Positions 1 through 8,650 are shown, counted from the stretch's first letter. The stretch is DNA of 64,000 bases from Terriglobia bacterium (GCA_020072815.1 JAIQGE010000012.1:62001-126000); one strand, 5' to 3'. Numbers and translations are program-made. Notes: generated from the letters alone by a model not told the origin.

Positions 1-180
1 GACCAGTTCTCGATTGACGGCAACGGCAATGTGCCTCTCTTCCAGGGAAGAATGCAGTGTGCCACCTGCCATGATCCTCATGCAGGCCCCAGCGCCGGAG
101 TCAGCTTGTTCTTCCGGACGTTCCCCAGCACACCAGCGCAGACCCTGACGGGGTCATTCTGCGTATATTGCCACCTGTAA
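1..180 (+). CDS. C-terminal end of a c-type cytochrome (partial)
   Basis: The frame is open from the first base and stops with TAA at 178-180, so only the last 59 residues are visible. Two haem-binding motifs can be read, CATCH followed by DPHAG, and CVYCH two residues from the end. The CxxCH-DPH pattern is typical of multihaem cytochromes of the doubled-CxxCH type, which carry electrons in the periplasm or at the outer membrane. The number of haems in the whole protein cannot be known. It is followed by a strong hairpin and then by an outer-membrane barrel gene on the same strand, which suggests it belongs to the same electron-transfer cluster. Confidence 0.85.
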   Translation, partial: DQFSIDGNGNVPLFQGRMQCATCHDPHAGPSAGVSLFFRTFPSTPAQTLTGSFCVYCHL

Positions 181-189
181 GAAGCACAC

Positions 190-242
190 ACGGAGGGGGC
201 CAACGGGCCTCGCAAACCAAAAGCCCCCTCCGTATTTTTTTT
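190..242 (+). terminator. Rho-independent terminator or attenuator
   Basis: An 11-bp perfect stem, ACGGAGGGGGC at 190-200 and GCCCCCTCCGT at 223-233, encloses a 22-base loop and is followed by A and then eight T residues (235-242). This is a classical intrinsic terminator for the upstream cytochrome. The next start codon (254) lies only 11 bases beyond the T run, so no separate promoter fits between them. Expression of the next gene therefore needs read-through or a promoter upstream of the hairpin. Confidence 0.85.
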
Positions 243-253
243 GGCTTGGGCTG

Positions 254-2140
254 ATGAGGAACGACCTTCAAATTCGGCATTGGCTGCTTACCACCGCGCT
301 GGTGTTTGTCTGCGGCACTGTGGCCGGCGCGCAATACCAATATCCAGGCTATGAGGCCCCGCGCTGGCACCTCAACGGATTTGGCGGTTTCGATATTACC
401 CACACCACGCAAAGCACCACGCCCTCCGCTACCGAAACCAGCCAGCTCTTTCCTCTCGGAGACCTGCGGCTGAACAGCGACGGCTTTCTTCTTGATCCCA
501 AGTTTCTGCATCTCAACGCGGCGTTCGACTACCAGAAGGGCGCCAACACTTCAGAGCGGGGGGACCTGGGAACAGGCGGCACCAACATTGCGGTCAGCAG
601 CATCTTTCTGCCCAGGAGCCACGTGCCGTTTCGCGCCAGCTACACCAAGACCAACCACGGCGTGACCGGGCTGGGACTGGACCAGAATGACGACAATTCC
701 CGGCTGGACCTGCAGTGGAGCATGCTCTTCCCCAGGCTGCCGCAGCTCAATGTGTCCTTTCAGAAGTACAGCAACACGGTTCACGTGCCTTCGTCCTTCG
801 CCGACCGCAGCAGTAACGACATGGCCTTCAACACCGGGCTGTCCGATTCCTGGAAGGAGTGGCGCTGGGCGGGAAACTTTTCCATAGGCAGTGGGAACTC
901 CACAGGCGTCTCGCAAATCAGCCTGAACAGCCCGTTCGATAATTCCACCCGCGCCGGCGCTTTTCACCTGAGCCGCGGTTTCTGGGACAACAAAGCGCGC
1001 CTGTCTTTTGAAAACCGCGAGGTATGGCGCCGCGACCATCTGGGAGGCGACGGCACCAGCAAGAGCAGTGAACTCACCAACAACGCGAACTTTAACCTGC
1101 AGGTCACCCAGCATGTATCCGTGGACGCCGGTTATGGTTTTTCGCAACTGGATTTTCAGGGTGACGGCTTCGGCAACGTGCTGGTTCCCGGCGGCGGGAC
1201 GGTGCAGGTGGTTTCTTTCGCGTCCAGCACCTCCAACTCTGTCAACGGACGCGTGGACTACCATCCTCTGGACTGGCTGCGCTTCACGGAAGAAGTTCGT
1301 ACCGCGCTTTTCACGCCGGCAGCAGGCGTGGCGGAAAGCCGGACGTCCTTTACCGAGATGGCGTCCTCCATCGCTGCCAACCATCGCTGGCGCAGCCTGG
1401 AACTGAGCGGCGCCTATACCGGCCGCTTTCAGCTTTCCGGCACCACGTTGGACCATGCGCCCGATTCATGGTCCAACAGTTTCAACGGACGCGTGGGCTG
1501 GGGCGACGCCCGCTATGTCCGTTTGACCGCGGCCGCCCAGGACACGCATCTCAATCTGGTGGAACAGATCGGCGGATTTACCGACGAAAAACGCCTTGGC
1601 ATGGAAGTGGAAACCCATCGCATCAAGTTCTTCCGGCTGCGCAGCAGCGCGGAATATTCCAACGTGGAGCTGCTGAACATCAGCGGCAATACGCGCACCA
1701 AGATGACGTCATTCTCCCTGCAAGCGGACCAGCGGCGCTTCACCGTGGCCTTCAACAAATCCTTCATGGACGGCGCTGGTGCACTCTTCCCTGACGGCCT
1801 GATTGACCGCACGTTCCTGGTGGTTCCGCTGCCCATCAACGCCCTGCTGGCCACTCCTTTGCTCAACCGCACCACCCACACGCAGACCGTGAGTCTGATC
1901 GGCCGGCCGCGCCGCCGGCTGGATGTGGCCGTGGCGTGGCGCAAGGAAGACACGCGCTTGGTCAATTCGGAGCAGACTTTCAACATCTTGCAGGCGGACG
2001 CCCGTTACCGTCTGGGCAAGTTTTCGCTGGAAGGCGGCTACTCCCGCAACATAAATGACGTGACAGTTGTCACAGGCCCTTCCGGCACTCGTTTGGCACT
2101 CTGGTACTTCCGCATTGGGCGGGATTTCAGGGTCTTTTGA
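254..2140 (+). CDS. Probable outer-membrane beta-barrel protein of a porin-cytochrome cluster
   Basis: The 628-residue product has a signal peptide (hydrophobic stretch at about residues 10-24, then AGAQ). The rest is almost wholly alternating polar and hydrophobic strands rich in Asn, Ser, Thr and aromatic residues, and it ends in RDFRVF with a C-terminal aromatic residue. That pattern is usual for proteins inserted by the BAM machinery. There is no haem motif. It lies between a cytochrome and an NHL/multihaem cytochrome pair. This context suggests a role like MtrB/PioB, the barrel that holds cytochromes across the outer membrane. No family signature was recognised, so the assignment rests on architecture and neighbours. 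The start follows a terminator-like hairpin and has only a weak ribosome binding site. Confidence 0.8.
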   Translation: MRNDLQIRHWLLTTALVFVCGTVAGAQYQYPGYEAPRWHLNGFGGFDITHTTQSTTPSATETSQLFPLGDLRLNSDGFLLDPKFLHLNAAFDYQKGANTSERGDLGTGGTNIAVSSIFLPRSHVPFRASYTKTNHGVTGLGLDQNDDNSRLDLQWSMLFPRLPQLNVSFQKYSNTVHVPSSFADRSSNDMAFNTGLSDSWKEWRWAGNFSIGSGNSTGVSQISLNSPFDNSTRAGAFHLSRGFWDNKARLSFENREVWRRDHLGGDGTSKSSELTNNANFNLQVTQHVSVDAGYGFSQLDFQGDGFGNVLVPGGGTVQVVSFASSTSNSVNGRVDYHPLDWLRFTEEVRTALFTPAAGVAESRTSFTEMASSIAANHRWRSLELSGAYTGRFQLSGTTLDHAPDSWSNSFNGRVGWGDARYVRLTAAAQDTHLNLVEQIGGFTDEKRLGMEVETHRIKFFRLRSSAEYSNVELLNISGNTRTKMTSFSLQADQRRFTVAFNKSFMDGAGALFPDGLIDRTFLVVPLPINALLATPLLNRTTHTQTVSLIGRPRRRLDVAVAWRKEDTRLVNSEQTFNILQADARYRLGKFSLEGGYSRNINDVTVVTGPSGTRLALWYFRIGRDFRVF

Positions 2141-2165
2141 AAGGGCCATGGAACGAGGCACTCCC

Positions 2166-3218
2166 ATGAAGCTTCAGTCCCGACTGACGCTGACGATCAT
2201 CGTTGCCGCCGTGCTTCTGCTGGGGCTGGCTGTGAGCGCCTATTCGCGGACGACTCCACCCGCGCCCACCACGCCGGTTTCCGCCGGCGTTGTGGACTAC
2301 CTGGGTGCTCTGCGTACTCCCGCCGACGTGAAAGGCAAGCCCTCCGGTTTTAAGCGCGTGGTCAACAAGATTCTCGGATTGGACGCGGACCATCGTGGCA
2401 TGGCACTGCCGCACGGAGTGGCCGTGGATGGCAGCGGGCGCGTTCTGGTGGCGGACACCAAGGGCCAGGTGGTCCACATGTTTGACGCGGCGGGACGCAA
2501 GTACAAGCAGCTGCATCCGCCCGACTCCGATCCCTTCCTCTCCCCTATCGCCATCGCGTTGGACAGCCAGGGGCGCATCTACGTGACTGATTCCGGACGC
2601 TCGCGCATTTTCGTCTTTCGTCCCGACGGCAAGTTTCTTCATACGCTCGGCGCGCTGGGAAAGAATGAAAGCATTTTCAAGCGGTGCACCGGCCTGGCCA
2701 TTGACCGCAAGCGTGACGTGCTCTACGTGGTGGATACCATCGCCCACCGCATCGTGGTACTCACCACGGACGGCAAAGTGCTAGATCGCTTCGGCAAACG
2801 CGGTGACGGACCAGCCGAGTTCAACTATCCCACGCACATCGCACTGGCTGCGGACGGCACTCTGTGGGTGGTTGACTCGCTCAACTTCCGCGTTCAGCAC
2901 CTGGATGCTTCCGGCAAATTCCTATCGGCCTTCGGCGGACAAGGAGACCGCCCCGGCGAATTCGATAAGCCCAAAGGCATCGTGGTGGACGGCCAGGGGC
3001 GCGTGCTCGTGGTGGAAGGAAGATTTGACCGCGTCCAAGCCTATAACGGCGACGGGCAAATGGCCTTCTCCTTCGGCGTTACCGGAAATGGGCCAGGACA
3101 ATTCTTTCTTCCCACCGGAATCGCCCTGGACACCGACGGCAAGATCTATGTGGCTGATGGGCAAAACGGACGTGTGGAAATCTTTCGCTTAAATGCCGGC
3201 CTTGAAGGAGGCCGCTGA
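2166..3218 (+). CDS. Secreted six-repeat NHL beta-propeller protein
   Basis: The product has 350 residues from ATG at 2166, preceded by a GAGG-type ribosome binding site. Upstream in-frame starts (2067, 2148) lie in or against the preceding gene and are less likely. A signal peptide occupies roughly residues 1-27. Six NHL-type strands can be read, for example HGVAVDGSGRVLVADT, IAIALDSQGRIYVTDS, THIALAADGTLWVVDS and TGIALDTDGKIYVADG, enough for a six-bladed propeller. Propellers of this kind are found beside multihaem cytochromes as docking or scaffold proteins. The next gene begins directly after the stop codon, which indicates tight co-expression with the cytochrome. The ligand is unknown. 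Confidence 0.88.
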   Translation: MKLQSRLTLTIIVAAVLLLGLAVSAYSRTTPPAPTTPVSAGVVDYLGALRTPADVKGKPSGFKRVVNKILGLDADHRGMALPHGVAVDGSGRVLVADTKGQVVHMFDAAGRKYKQLHPPDSDPFLSPIAIALDSQGRIYVTDSGRSRIFVFRPDGKFLHTLGALGKNESIFKRCTGLAIDRKRDVLYVVDTIAHRIVVLTTDGKVLDRFGKRGDGPAEFNYPTHIALAADGTLWVVDSLNFRVQHLDASGKFLSAFGGQGDRPGEFDKPKGIVVDGQGRVLVVEGRFDRVQAYNGDGQMAFSFGVTGNGPGQFFLPTGIALDTDGKIYVADGQNGRVEIFRLNAGLEGGR

Positions 3219-5087
3219 GTGCGCCGCGCCGCCGCCATCACGCTGCTGTTGCTGGCCGCCGGCGCCGCCACGCTCACCTTCCCTCAGGTCAACAACAAGT
3301 CTTCCATCATCAACAGCAAGCATGACTTTCGCGCGGCTTCCTCGACGCAACTGCGTTCGTCTGCCGGCAACGATGCATGTGTCTTCTGCCACACGCCGCA
3401 CAACTCCTCACCCGGAAGCTATCTGTGGAACCACACGCTTTCGTCGCGTGACTTTCCCGCCTACAGCAGCAGCACGATGCAGGCGACGGTGACCGCCATC
3501 CAACCGCAAGACGTTTCCAAACTGTGCTTGAGCTGCCATGACGGGACCATCGCGCTGGGCGACACGGTGAATGACGGCGCCATTGCCTTTGTCCAAGGCA
3601 ACAATTACACCTTGCCGGCGGATTCCGCGTCCAATCTTGCGGGCGACCAGACGTTCGCCAACGATCATCCCTTTGGGTTCGTGCCGCGCGTGGGCCCGGA
3701 GACGATGAATCCTCCTGCGCTTGATCCGGTCCGCCTGGACAGGGCCGGCAAATTGCAGTGCACCACTTGCCATGACCCGCATAAAGAAGATGCTGACGCG
3801 ACGACACGCAAGTTTCTGGTGAAGAGCAATCAGGCGTCAGGTCTGTGCCTGACGTGCCACCAGAAAATTGGCTGGGACGGGTCCGCGCACAGCCTTCCGC
3901 CGGATTCAGCCGAAGACCTGCGTTACACGCAGAACCAGGGCGCGCACACGGGATACACCGGCGTCAGGAACAACGGTTGTGAGAGCTGTCATCGTCCGCA
4001 CGCACCGCAGGTGGCACAGCGCCTGGTGAAGAGCACGGAAGAAAACGTCTGCTTCCAGTGCCATGACGGCACTGTAACCAACCGCAATATCAAGTCCGAA
4101 TTCATGAGCAAGACGTACAAGCATCCGGTGCTGCTCACGCCTTCTTCGCATGATGCCGCGGAAAACCCCAATTCCGCGGCCCATCCCCTGCCGGAGACCG
4201 CCAGCGGCGCTCCGCGCCACGCCGAATGCATGGATTGCCACAATTCGCACCAGTCCACCGCCGCATCCGCGCTGCCGCCCCTGGCCAGCGGCGCTCTGGC
4301 CGGCGCGAAAGGACAATCGTCCTCCAACGGCTTCCTGCCTTCCGTTGCCAACGAATACGAAGTCTGCTTCAAGTGCCATGCGGACAGCGCCAACAAACCG
4401 CAGTCTCTGGACGCGAGCACGGTGGGCATCGGGTACGGACGCAATCCACAGCGCCAGTACAACGCCGGGAGCCTCAACGCTTTTAACACGCGCGTAGAGT
4501 TCACCCAAGGGATGTCGTATCACCCGGTCACCCAGCCGCGAAATCTTTCCACGGTGGAAGTACCCAGTTTGCGGTCCAACGTGCTCAGTTCCAGCGGCGC
4601 CGCCGTTACCAGCAGGCCGCTTTCCAGCGGCAGCATGATTTATTGCACGGACTGCCACAACAATGACAGTGGACGCAATCTTGGTGTTTCCAGTATCGGA
4701 CCCAGCGGCCCGCATGGATCGAACCTGCCGCACCTGCTGGAGCGCGCGAACGTACTGGAACCTGCGCCCGCCACGCCGGGACGCGGCAGCGGGACCGCTT
4801 TCGCGTTGTCCAACTATGCGCTGTGCGATAAGTGCCATGACGTGGCCAACAGCGTGATGGCGGACAAGAGCTTCCGCTACCACAACCTGCACGTTAGCGG
4901 GCAGGGCGCGGCTTGCTCCACGTGCCATGATCCACATTCCTCGTCGTCGCCCATGCTGGTCAATTTTGACCGCAGCGTGGTCGCCGCCAGCAACCAGGGT
5001 GGGTTGCAGTTCACCCGCACCAGCCCGGGACACGGCAGCTGTGCGCTGCGCTGCCACAACGCGAATCACAACAATCGGGCTTATTGA
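3219..5087 (+). CDS. Dodecahaem c-type cytochrome
   Basis: The 622-residue product starts at GTG immediately after the preceding stop. It has a short signal peptide (RRAAAITLLLLAAGAATL). Eleven CxxCH motifs occur in order: CVFCH, CLSCH, CTTCH, CLTCH, CESCH, CFQCH, CMDCH, CFKCH, CTDCH, CDKCH and CSTCH. A twelfth motif of CX3CH form (CALRCH) lies near the C-terminus. Several motifs are followed by DPH, DGT or RPH, as in doubled-CxxCH cytochromes. Histidines scattered through the chain could supply bis-His ligation. The protein probably acts in the periplasm or outside the cell as an electron conduit with the barrel encoded two genes upstream. Substrate and redox direction cannot be inferred. 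Confidence 0.93.
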   Translation: MRRAAAITLLLLAAGAATLTFPQVNNKSSIINSKHDFRAASSTQLRSSAGNDACVFCHTPHNSSPGSYLWNHTLSSRDFPAYSSSTMQATVTAIQPQDVSKLCLSCHDGTIALGDTVNDGAIAFVQGNNYTLPADSASNLAGDQTFANDHPFGFVPRVGPETMNPPALDPVRLDRAGKLQCTTCHDPHKEDADATTRKFLVKSNQASGLCLTCHQKIGWDGSAHSLPPDSAEDLRYTQNQGAHTGYTGVRNNGCESCHRPHAPQVAQRLVKSTEENVCFQCHDGTVTNRNIKSEFMSKTYKHPVLLTPSSHDAAENPNSAAHPLPETASGAPRHAECMDCHNSHQSTAASALPPLASGALAGAKGQSSSNGFLPSVANEYEVCFKCHADSANKPQSLDASTVGIGYGRNPQRQYNAGSLNAFNTRVEFTQGMSYHPVTQPRNLSTVEVPSLRSNVLSSSGAAVTSRPLSSGSMIYCTDCHNNDSGRNLGVSSIGPSGPHGSNLPHLLERANVLEPAPATPGRGSGTAFALSNYALCDKCHDVANSVMADKSFRYHNLHVSGQGAACSTCHDPHSSSSPMLVNFDRSVVAASNQGGLQFTRTSPGHGSCALRCHNANHNNRAY

Positions 5088-5145
5088 GGAAGGTTTTGCT
5101 GAAGAACGGAATCTTGAAACGGTTTTGAGAAATAAAGAGGCAATC

Positions 5146-5889
5146 ATGAAAAAGGTCATACTCGTCGCCGTCGTCATAGTCCTGCTGGCCGCCGTGGCCG
5201 TAGGCCTGATCGGTATTGCTGCGCCCGCCACAGTGGTTGCCGGCGCGCCACAGCCCGCGTTTACCGCCCGCCTGGAAGCCGGGTTGAAAGCCCGCTTCAC
5301 CAACGGCAAGGCGGAACTCCAGCGCTCCTTTGACGCCAAGAAAGAAATCAAGAGTTTCCGCATGAAGACCGTATTGCAGTTGCACCCCGGCCATCCCCTG
5401 GAAACCGTGATTGAAGTCTCTTGCCCGGACCGCGAGCGCTTCACCACCACGATTGGGGACCGTGCGTTCCACGCCGTGCGCATCGGCAGCAAAGCGTACG
5501 TCGAACAGCAAGATGGCTCGTGGACAACGCAGGAAACGCAGCCTGTGGGCTGGTCGCCCTGCGGTGACAATCCGGGAGAGCCTGCGCCCTGGGCCGTGAT
5601 GAATGAAGGCCGCGACCCAACGGCGGTCCTGGCGAAAATCTCAAGCAACGCGGACATCTCCCGCGGGAACTTTATCTCTACCAGGGACGGCGCATGCCAG
5701 CAATGGCTGGTGAGCCTGCAGATGCCGGGCGGCACTGCGCACGGCCACGGCAACAACGGCCTGCGCTATACGTTATGCATTGATCCCCGGCAGCACCTGC
5801 CGGTGTCAGTGACCATGGGCAGTGGTGGCTCGATTACCACTTACTCTGACTGGAACCAGCCCATAAAGATTGACGCGCCGAACATGTGA
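5146..5889 (+). CDS. Exported or membrane-anchored protein of unknown function
   Basis: The 247-residue product starts at ATG 5146 behind a strong AAAGAGG ribosome binding site five bases upstream. Residues 1-25 form one hydrophobic segment after MKK, so the chain is either secreted or held by an N-terminal anchor. The remainder is mixed alpha/beta in composition, with four scattered cysteines and no haem motif. No family was recognised. It follows the dodecahaem cytochrome by 58 bases on the same strand and may be the last gene of that operon. A role in assembling the cytochrome complex is possible, but only as inference from position. Confidence 0.75.
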   Translation: MKKVILVAVVIVLLAAVAVGLIGIAAPATVVAGAPQPAFTARLEAGLKARFTNGKAELQRSFDAKKEIKSFRMKTVLQLHPGHPLETVIEVSCPDRERFTTTIGDRAFHAVRIGSKAYVEQQDGSWTTQETQPVGWSPCGDNPGEPAPWAVMNEGRDPTAVLAKISSNADISRGNFISTRDGACQQWLVSLQMPGGTAHGHGNNGLRYTLCIDPRQHLPVSVTMGSGGSITTYSDWNQPIKIDAPNM

Positions 5890-6210
5890 TTCCCCATCGA
5901 AAGGTGGCTTTCCGCTGAGAATCCCTAAGGGAATTACGTTGGGCTCTTGCGCGCGGGCAAACGGGTCGAGGCCCCAACTCGGAGCCAAAGTTCCTGTCGA
6001 TTCGCTCCAAAACCGCTTGTGAATTGTCGTCGCAGGCCATTCTGTCAGCGTCCGTGACTGCGCTGCTCCCCGCTAATCGGGCAAGCAGACTAGCGCGGCG
6101 ACTGCTTGAGACCCTTCGACTCCCCTTCGACCCGGCAGGTTGCACGACTCTTGCATCTCTCAGTCCCCGGGTTCGGCCGGGCATCCTCAGTTTCTTTAGA
6201 TTCAATCACC

Positions 6211-6226
6211 TGTGACATTCGTCACA
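6211..6226 (+). promoter_or_regulatory. CRP/FNR-family operator
   Basis: TGTGACATTCGTCACA is a perfect palindrome matching the CRP consensus TGTGA-N6-TCACA. It lies about 140 bases before the Cyc2-like gene. Its centre (6218.5) is 41.5 bases from the transcription start predicted from the -10 element at 6248-6253, the class II activator position. Which Crp/Fnr-family protein binds is not known. Confidence 0.7.
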
Positions 6227-6247
6227 TCCTAGCTTGATGGGATTGCC

Positions 6248-6253
6248 TAACAT
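6248..6253 (+). promoter_or_regulatory. Predicted -10 element of the cytochrome-porin promoter
   Basis: TAACAT matches four of six consensus -10 bases. No good -35 hexamer stands upstream, which fits an activator-dependent promoter whose -35 region is covered by the palindrome at 6211-6226. The predicted start is near 6260, giving a leader of about 105 bases. Confidence 0.45.
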
Positions 6254-6364
6254 CTCGCTCTGAGAACTTTCATTAATCACAATTTACAAGTGATTTGGCT
6301 GTAAGAAGCTGAATGCCGGTACCAAGCTGAGCCGGTGTTCCAAATCTAGCAAAAAGGAGCACTT

Positions 6365-7990
6365 ATGAAGAAGCAGTCCATCTTGCCGCAAATCGCGATG
6401 TGGAGCATTGGCTGTTTGGTATTTGTCTTAATCCCCACCGCGAGCCAGGCCATCCCGGCATTTGCGCGGCAGTATCAGACATCATGCACCACTTGCCACT
6501 CAGATTTTCCCAAGCTCAACGATTTTGGCAAAGCCTTTAAGGATGCCGGCTTCAAGTTTCCCGCTGACGATGAGACTTTCCTGAAGGTCCCACCGGTCAT
6601 GTTGGGCGCGCCTGCGCAGAAAGACCTCTTTCCCAAAGCTGTGTGGCCGGGAACCATTCCTGGTTTGCCGCCCATCGGTCTGCGGATGAACACCTTCTTC
6701 CAGAAGACCAGCGGGAATCGCGGCAACTTTGATTCGCTCGTCCCGGCCGGAACGCCTGCGCCTTTCATCCCCAAGACCGATTTCAGCACCGGCCTGTTCA
6801 GCATCTTCATGGCCGGCAACTTTGGCAGCGATATCGCCTTCTGGGTGGATGAAGACATCAGCGTGGCCGGCGACAACGCGTCCGGCGGCCTGGGCGACGG
6901 CTACCTGAAGTTTGTGAACATCGGCCGCATCATGAAGCTGCCCAAGGACTCGCTCAGCTTCCGCGTGGGCCGCTTCGAACTCGATCTGCCTTTCAGCCCG
7001 GCGCGCAGCCATAACATCAGCGGCTGGGACATCTTTGATCAGAACAATCTTGGCGCCGTGAACCCGGCATTTACAGCGCAGCACAATGTAAACAACCAAC
7101 TCACCATGGCGGACGCGATGAATGGCATAGAGTTCAGCGGCGGCCACCAGTACGGCGGCTATCATTATTCCATCGCCTTCATTGACCAGAACACCAGCGG
7201 ACTAAGCCAGGCAGGCAACGACAGCGCATTTGTTCCTTCGCCGGCGGGCTTTGCTTCGGATTCCAACTTCAAGGACATCTACGCGCGATTCTCCTACCGC
7301 TTCAATCTGGAACGCGATCCTGCCAGCAGAAACGCAGTCCAGGCTGCGGGTGCAAGCGGACCGCGCGATCACACTTACGTCAACTTGGGTACCTTCTGGT
7401 TCTACGGACGCTCGGTGCAGCGCTTCAGCGGCGAGAACCTGCTTGGCGATCCGGTGGTGCTCACGGCACGCGAGCCGTTCTACCGCACAGGCGGCGACTT
7501 CAGCGTCAACTACCGCAATCTCAACGTCTACGGCTTGTTCATGTACGGGCACGACCACAACCTGCTGCCTGTGGATGGCGTAGGCGCGCTGGTTCCGTTG
7601 CCGATCGCGGGTGCGCCTTCTCCGACCGTGGGATTCATCCGCGGGACGCCAGCGACCTTTGCCGGCGGGTTTGTGCAAGCCGACTATCTCATCCATCCCT
7701 GGCTGATCGCCATTATGCGGTGGGACGCGGTCAACTCCGGGCCGGACAAACTCAACGGTCTGGCTGGGAGCACCGATTCGCCGTTTGTGCTGCCCTTCCG
7801 CCAGACCCGCAACCGGATCACACCTGGCGTCCAGTTCCTGATCCACGCTAACATCAAAGCGTCATTCGAATACCAGTTCCGGCCGCAGCAGTTTGTGACC
7901 GTGGTGACCAATCCCATCACCGGATTGCCGACGGCGGTCAATCAATTCCGCACAAATACTGCAGTAACCGCGCTGGAATGGGTGTTCTAA
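6365..7990 (+). CDS. Cyc2-like fused monohaem cytochrome-porin
   Basis: The 541-residue product has a signal peptide ending at about A29, then IPAFARQYQTSCTTCH with the haem cysteines at 41 and 44 and His45. This is followed by SDFPKLNDFGKAFKDAGF. The order AxPAFARQ, CxxCH, PxL, G-x-x-F-K-x-x-G matches the N-terminus of Cyc2, the outer-membrane Fe(II) oxidase in which one haem is fused to a porin barrel. Residues from about 95 on look like barrel strands, and the chain ends in LEWVF with a terminal aromatic residue. The resemblance is by motif only; Cyc2 proteins are somewhat shorter, and many acidobacterial relatives have no tested function. It heads a pair with the copper protein at 8018 and is preceded by a CRP-type site. 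Confidence 0.8.
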   Translation: MKKQSILPQIAMWSIGCLVFVLIPTASQAIPAFARQYQTSCTTCHSDFPKLNDFGKAFKDAGFKFPADDETFLKVPPVMLGAPAQKDLFPKAVWPGTIPGLPPIGLRMNTFFQKTSGNRGNFDSLVPAGTPAPFIPKTDFSTGLFSIFMAGNFGSDIAFWVDEDISVAGDNASGGLGDGYLKFVNIGRIMKLPKDSLSFRVGRFELDLPFSPARSHNISGWDIFDQNNLGAVNPAFTAQHNVNNQLTMADAMNGIEFSGGHQYGGYHYSIAFIDQNTSGLSQAGNDSAFVPSPAGFASDSNFKDIYARFSYRFNLERDPASRNAVQAAGASGPRDHTYVNLGTFWFYGRSVQRFSGENLLGDPVVLTAREPFYRTGGDFSVNYRNLNVYGLFMYGHDHNLLPVDGVGALVPLPIAGAPSPTVGFIRGTPATFAGGFVQADYLIHPWLIAIMRWDAVNSGPDKLNGLAGSTDSPFVLPFRQTRNRITPGVQFLIHANIKASFEYQFRPQQFVTVVTNPITGLPTAVNQFRTNTAVTALEWVF

Positions 7991-8017
7991 CGAGTGTTGT
8001 CAAATTAGAGAGGAATC

Positions 8018-8581
8018 ATGAAAAAGCAATTCGTGTTCGTACTGATGGCAATCGTTCTTGTAGGTTCCCAGATATGCATGGCGGGCTCCATCAAAGGCAA
8101 AGTAACACCGGGCAAATCAGTCGTCTATGTTGAAGGCACGCCGGTGATGGTGGACAAAACCGTTGTTATTGACCAAAAGGGACTACTGTTCCAGCCCCAC
8201 GTTGCAGTGATCCAGGTGGGAACCACGGTGGAGTTCCTGAACAGCGACAAGGTGCAGCACAACGTTTTCTGGCCGCACATCTCCGGCGACAAGAAGAAGA
8301 CCCACAACATGGGCACCTGGCCGCAGGGACAGAAGCGTCCATTCAAGTTTACGGACCCGGGCGTGGTTACGCTGCTGTGCAACGTGCATCCTGAAATGTC
8401 CGGCTACATTATTGTTTCTCCCACACCGTACTTCGCTGAAACCGCGGCGGACGGCACCTACACGATCGCCAATATTCCAGACGGCCAATACAATGTGACC
8501 GCATGGCATGAAGGCAAAAAAGTCCAATCCAAGCCAGTCACCGTCAGCGGCGCCGCCACCGCCGATTTCACTCTGCAATAG
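8018..8581 (+). CDS. Plastocyanin-like type 1 copper protein
   Basis: The 187-residue product has a signal peptide (residues 1-22) and a cupredoxin domain to about residue 135. The ligands of a type 1 copper site can be read: His81 in VQHNVF, then Cys121, His124 and Met127 in LLCNVHPEM. The last 50 residues (ADGTYTIANIPDGQYNVTAWHEG) form a carboxypeptidase-regulatory-like beta domain, as in several methylamine-utilisation-type cupredoxins. ATG follows an AGAGAGGAA ribosome binding site. It stands 27 bases after the Cyc2-like gene. It is a plausible soluble acceptor or donor for the outer-membrane haem, since cupredoxins play this role beside Cyc2 in iron oxidisers. Direct partnership is inferred. 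Confidence 0.88.
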   Translation: MKKQFVFVLMAIVLVGSQICMAGSIKGKVTPGKSVVYVEGTPVMVDKTVVIDQKGLLFQPHVAVIQVGTTVEFLNSDKVQHNVFWPHISGDKKKTHNMGTWPQGQKRPFKFTDPGVVTLLCNVHPEMSGYIIVSPTPYFAETAADGTYTIANIPDGQYNVTAWHEGKKVQSKPVTVSGAATADFTLQ

Positions 8582-8587
8582 CTGCAT

Positions 8588-8617
8588 GGAGCAGGAAGGC
8601 CTGCGCTTTCCTGCTCC
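8588..8617 (+). terminator. Strong hairpin after the cupredoxin gene
   Basis: A perfect 10-bp stem (GGAGCAGGAA at 8588-8597, TTCCTGCTCC at 8608-8617) with a 10-base loop begins six bases after the stop codon. There is no T run, so it may protect mRNA 3' ends or separate the upstream pair from the following operon rather than be a full intrinsic terminator. Confidence 0.55.
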
Positions 8618-8650
8618 AACCCCTTGCCCTAGAATTGAGAGCCCGATCTC

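Larger units (their letters stand above)
5890..6364. other. 475-bp regulatory intergenic region
   Basis: No convincing gene is present; open frames here lack a ribosome binding site and family resemblance. The 3' half carries the regulatory signals: a CRP-type palindrome at 6211-6226, a likely -10 element at 6248-6253, a small hairpin in the presumed leader (AATCAC 6275-6280 with GTGATT 6290-6295) and an AAAAAGGAG ribosome binding site just before the cytochrome-porin start at 6365. Nothing was recognised in 5890-6200. Confidence 0.6.

Noticed and set aside
3906-5756. 616-residue minus-strand frame through the cytochrome gene
   Set aside because: It is the shadow of the dodecahaem cytochrome and the next gene; its residues show no domain and the opposite strand has clear haem motifs.
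6024-6215. 63-residue ORF in the cytochrome-porin upstream region
   Set aside because: No ribosome binding site or family; it runs into the CRP-type palindrome.
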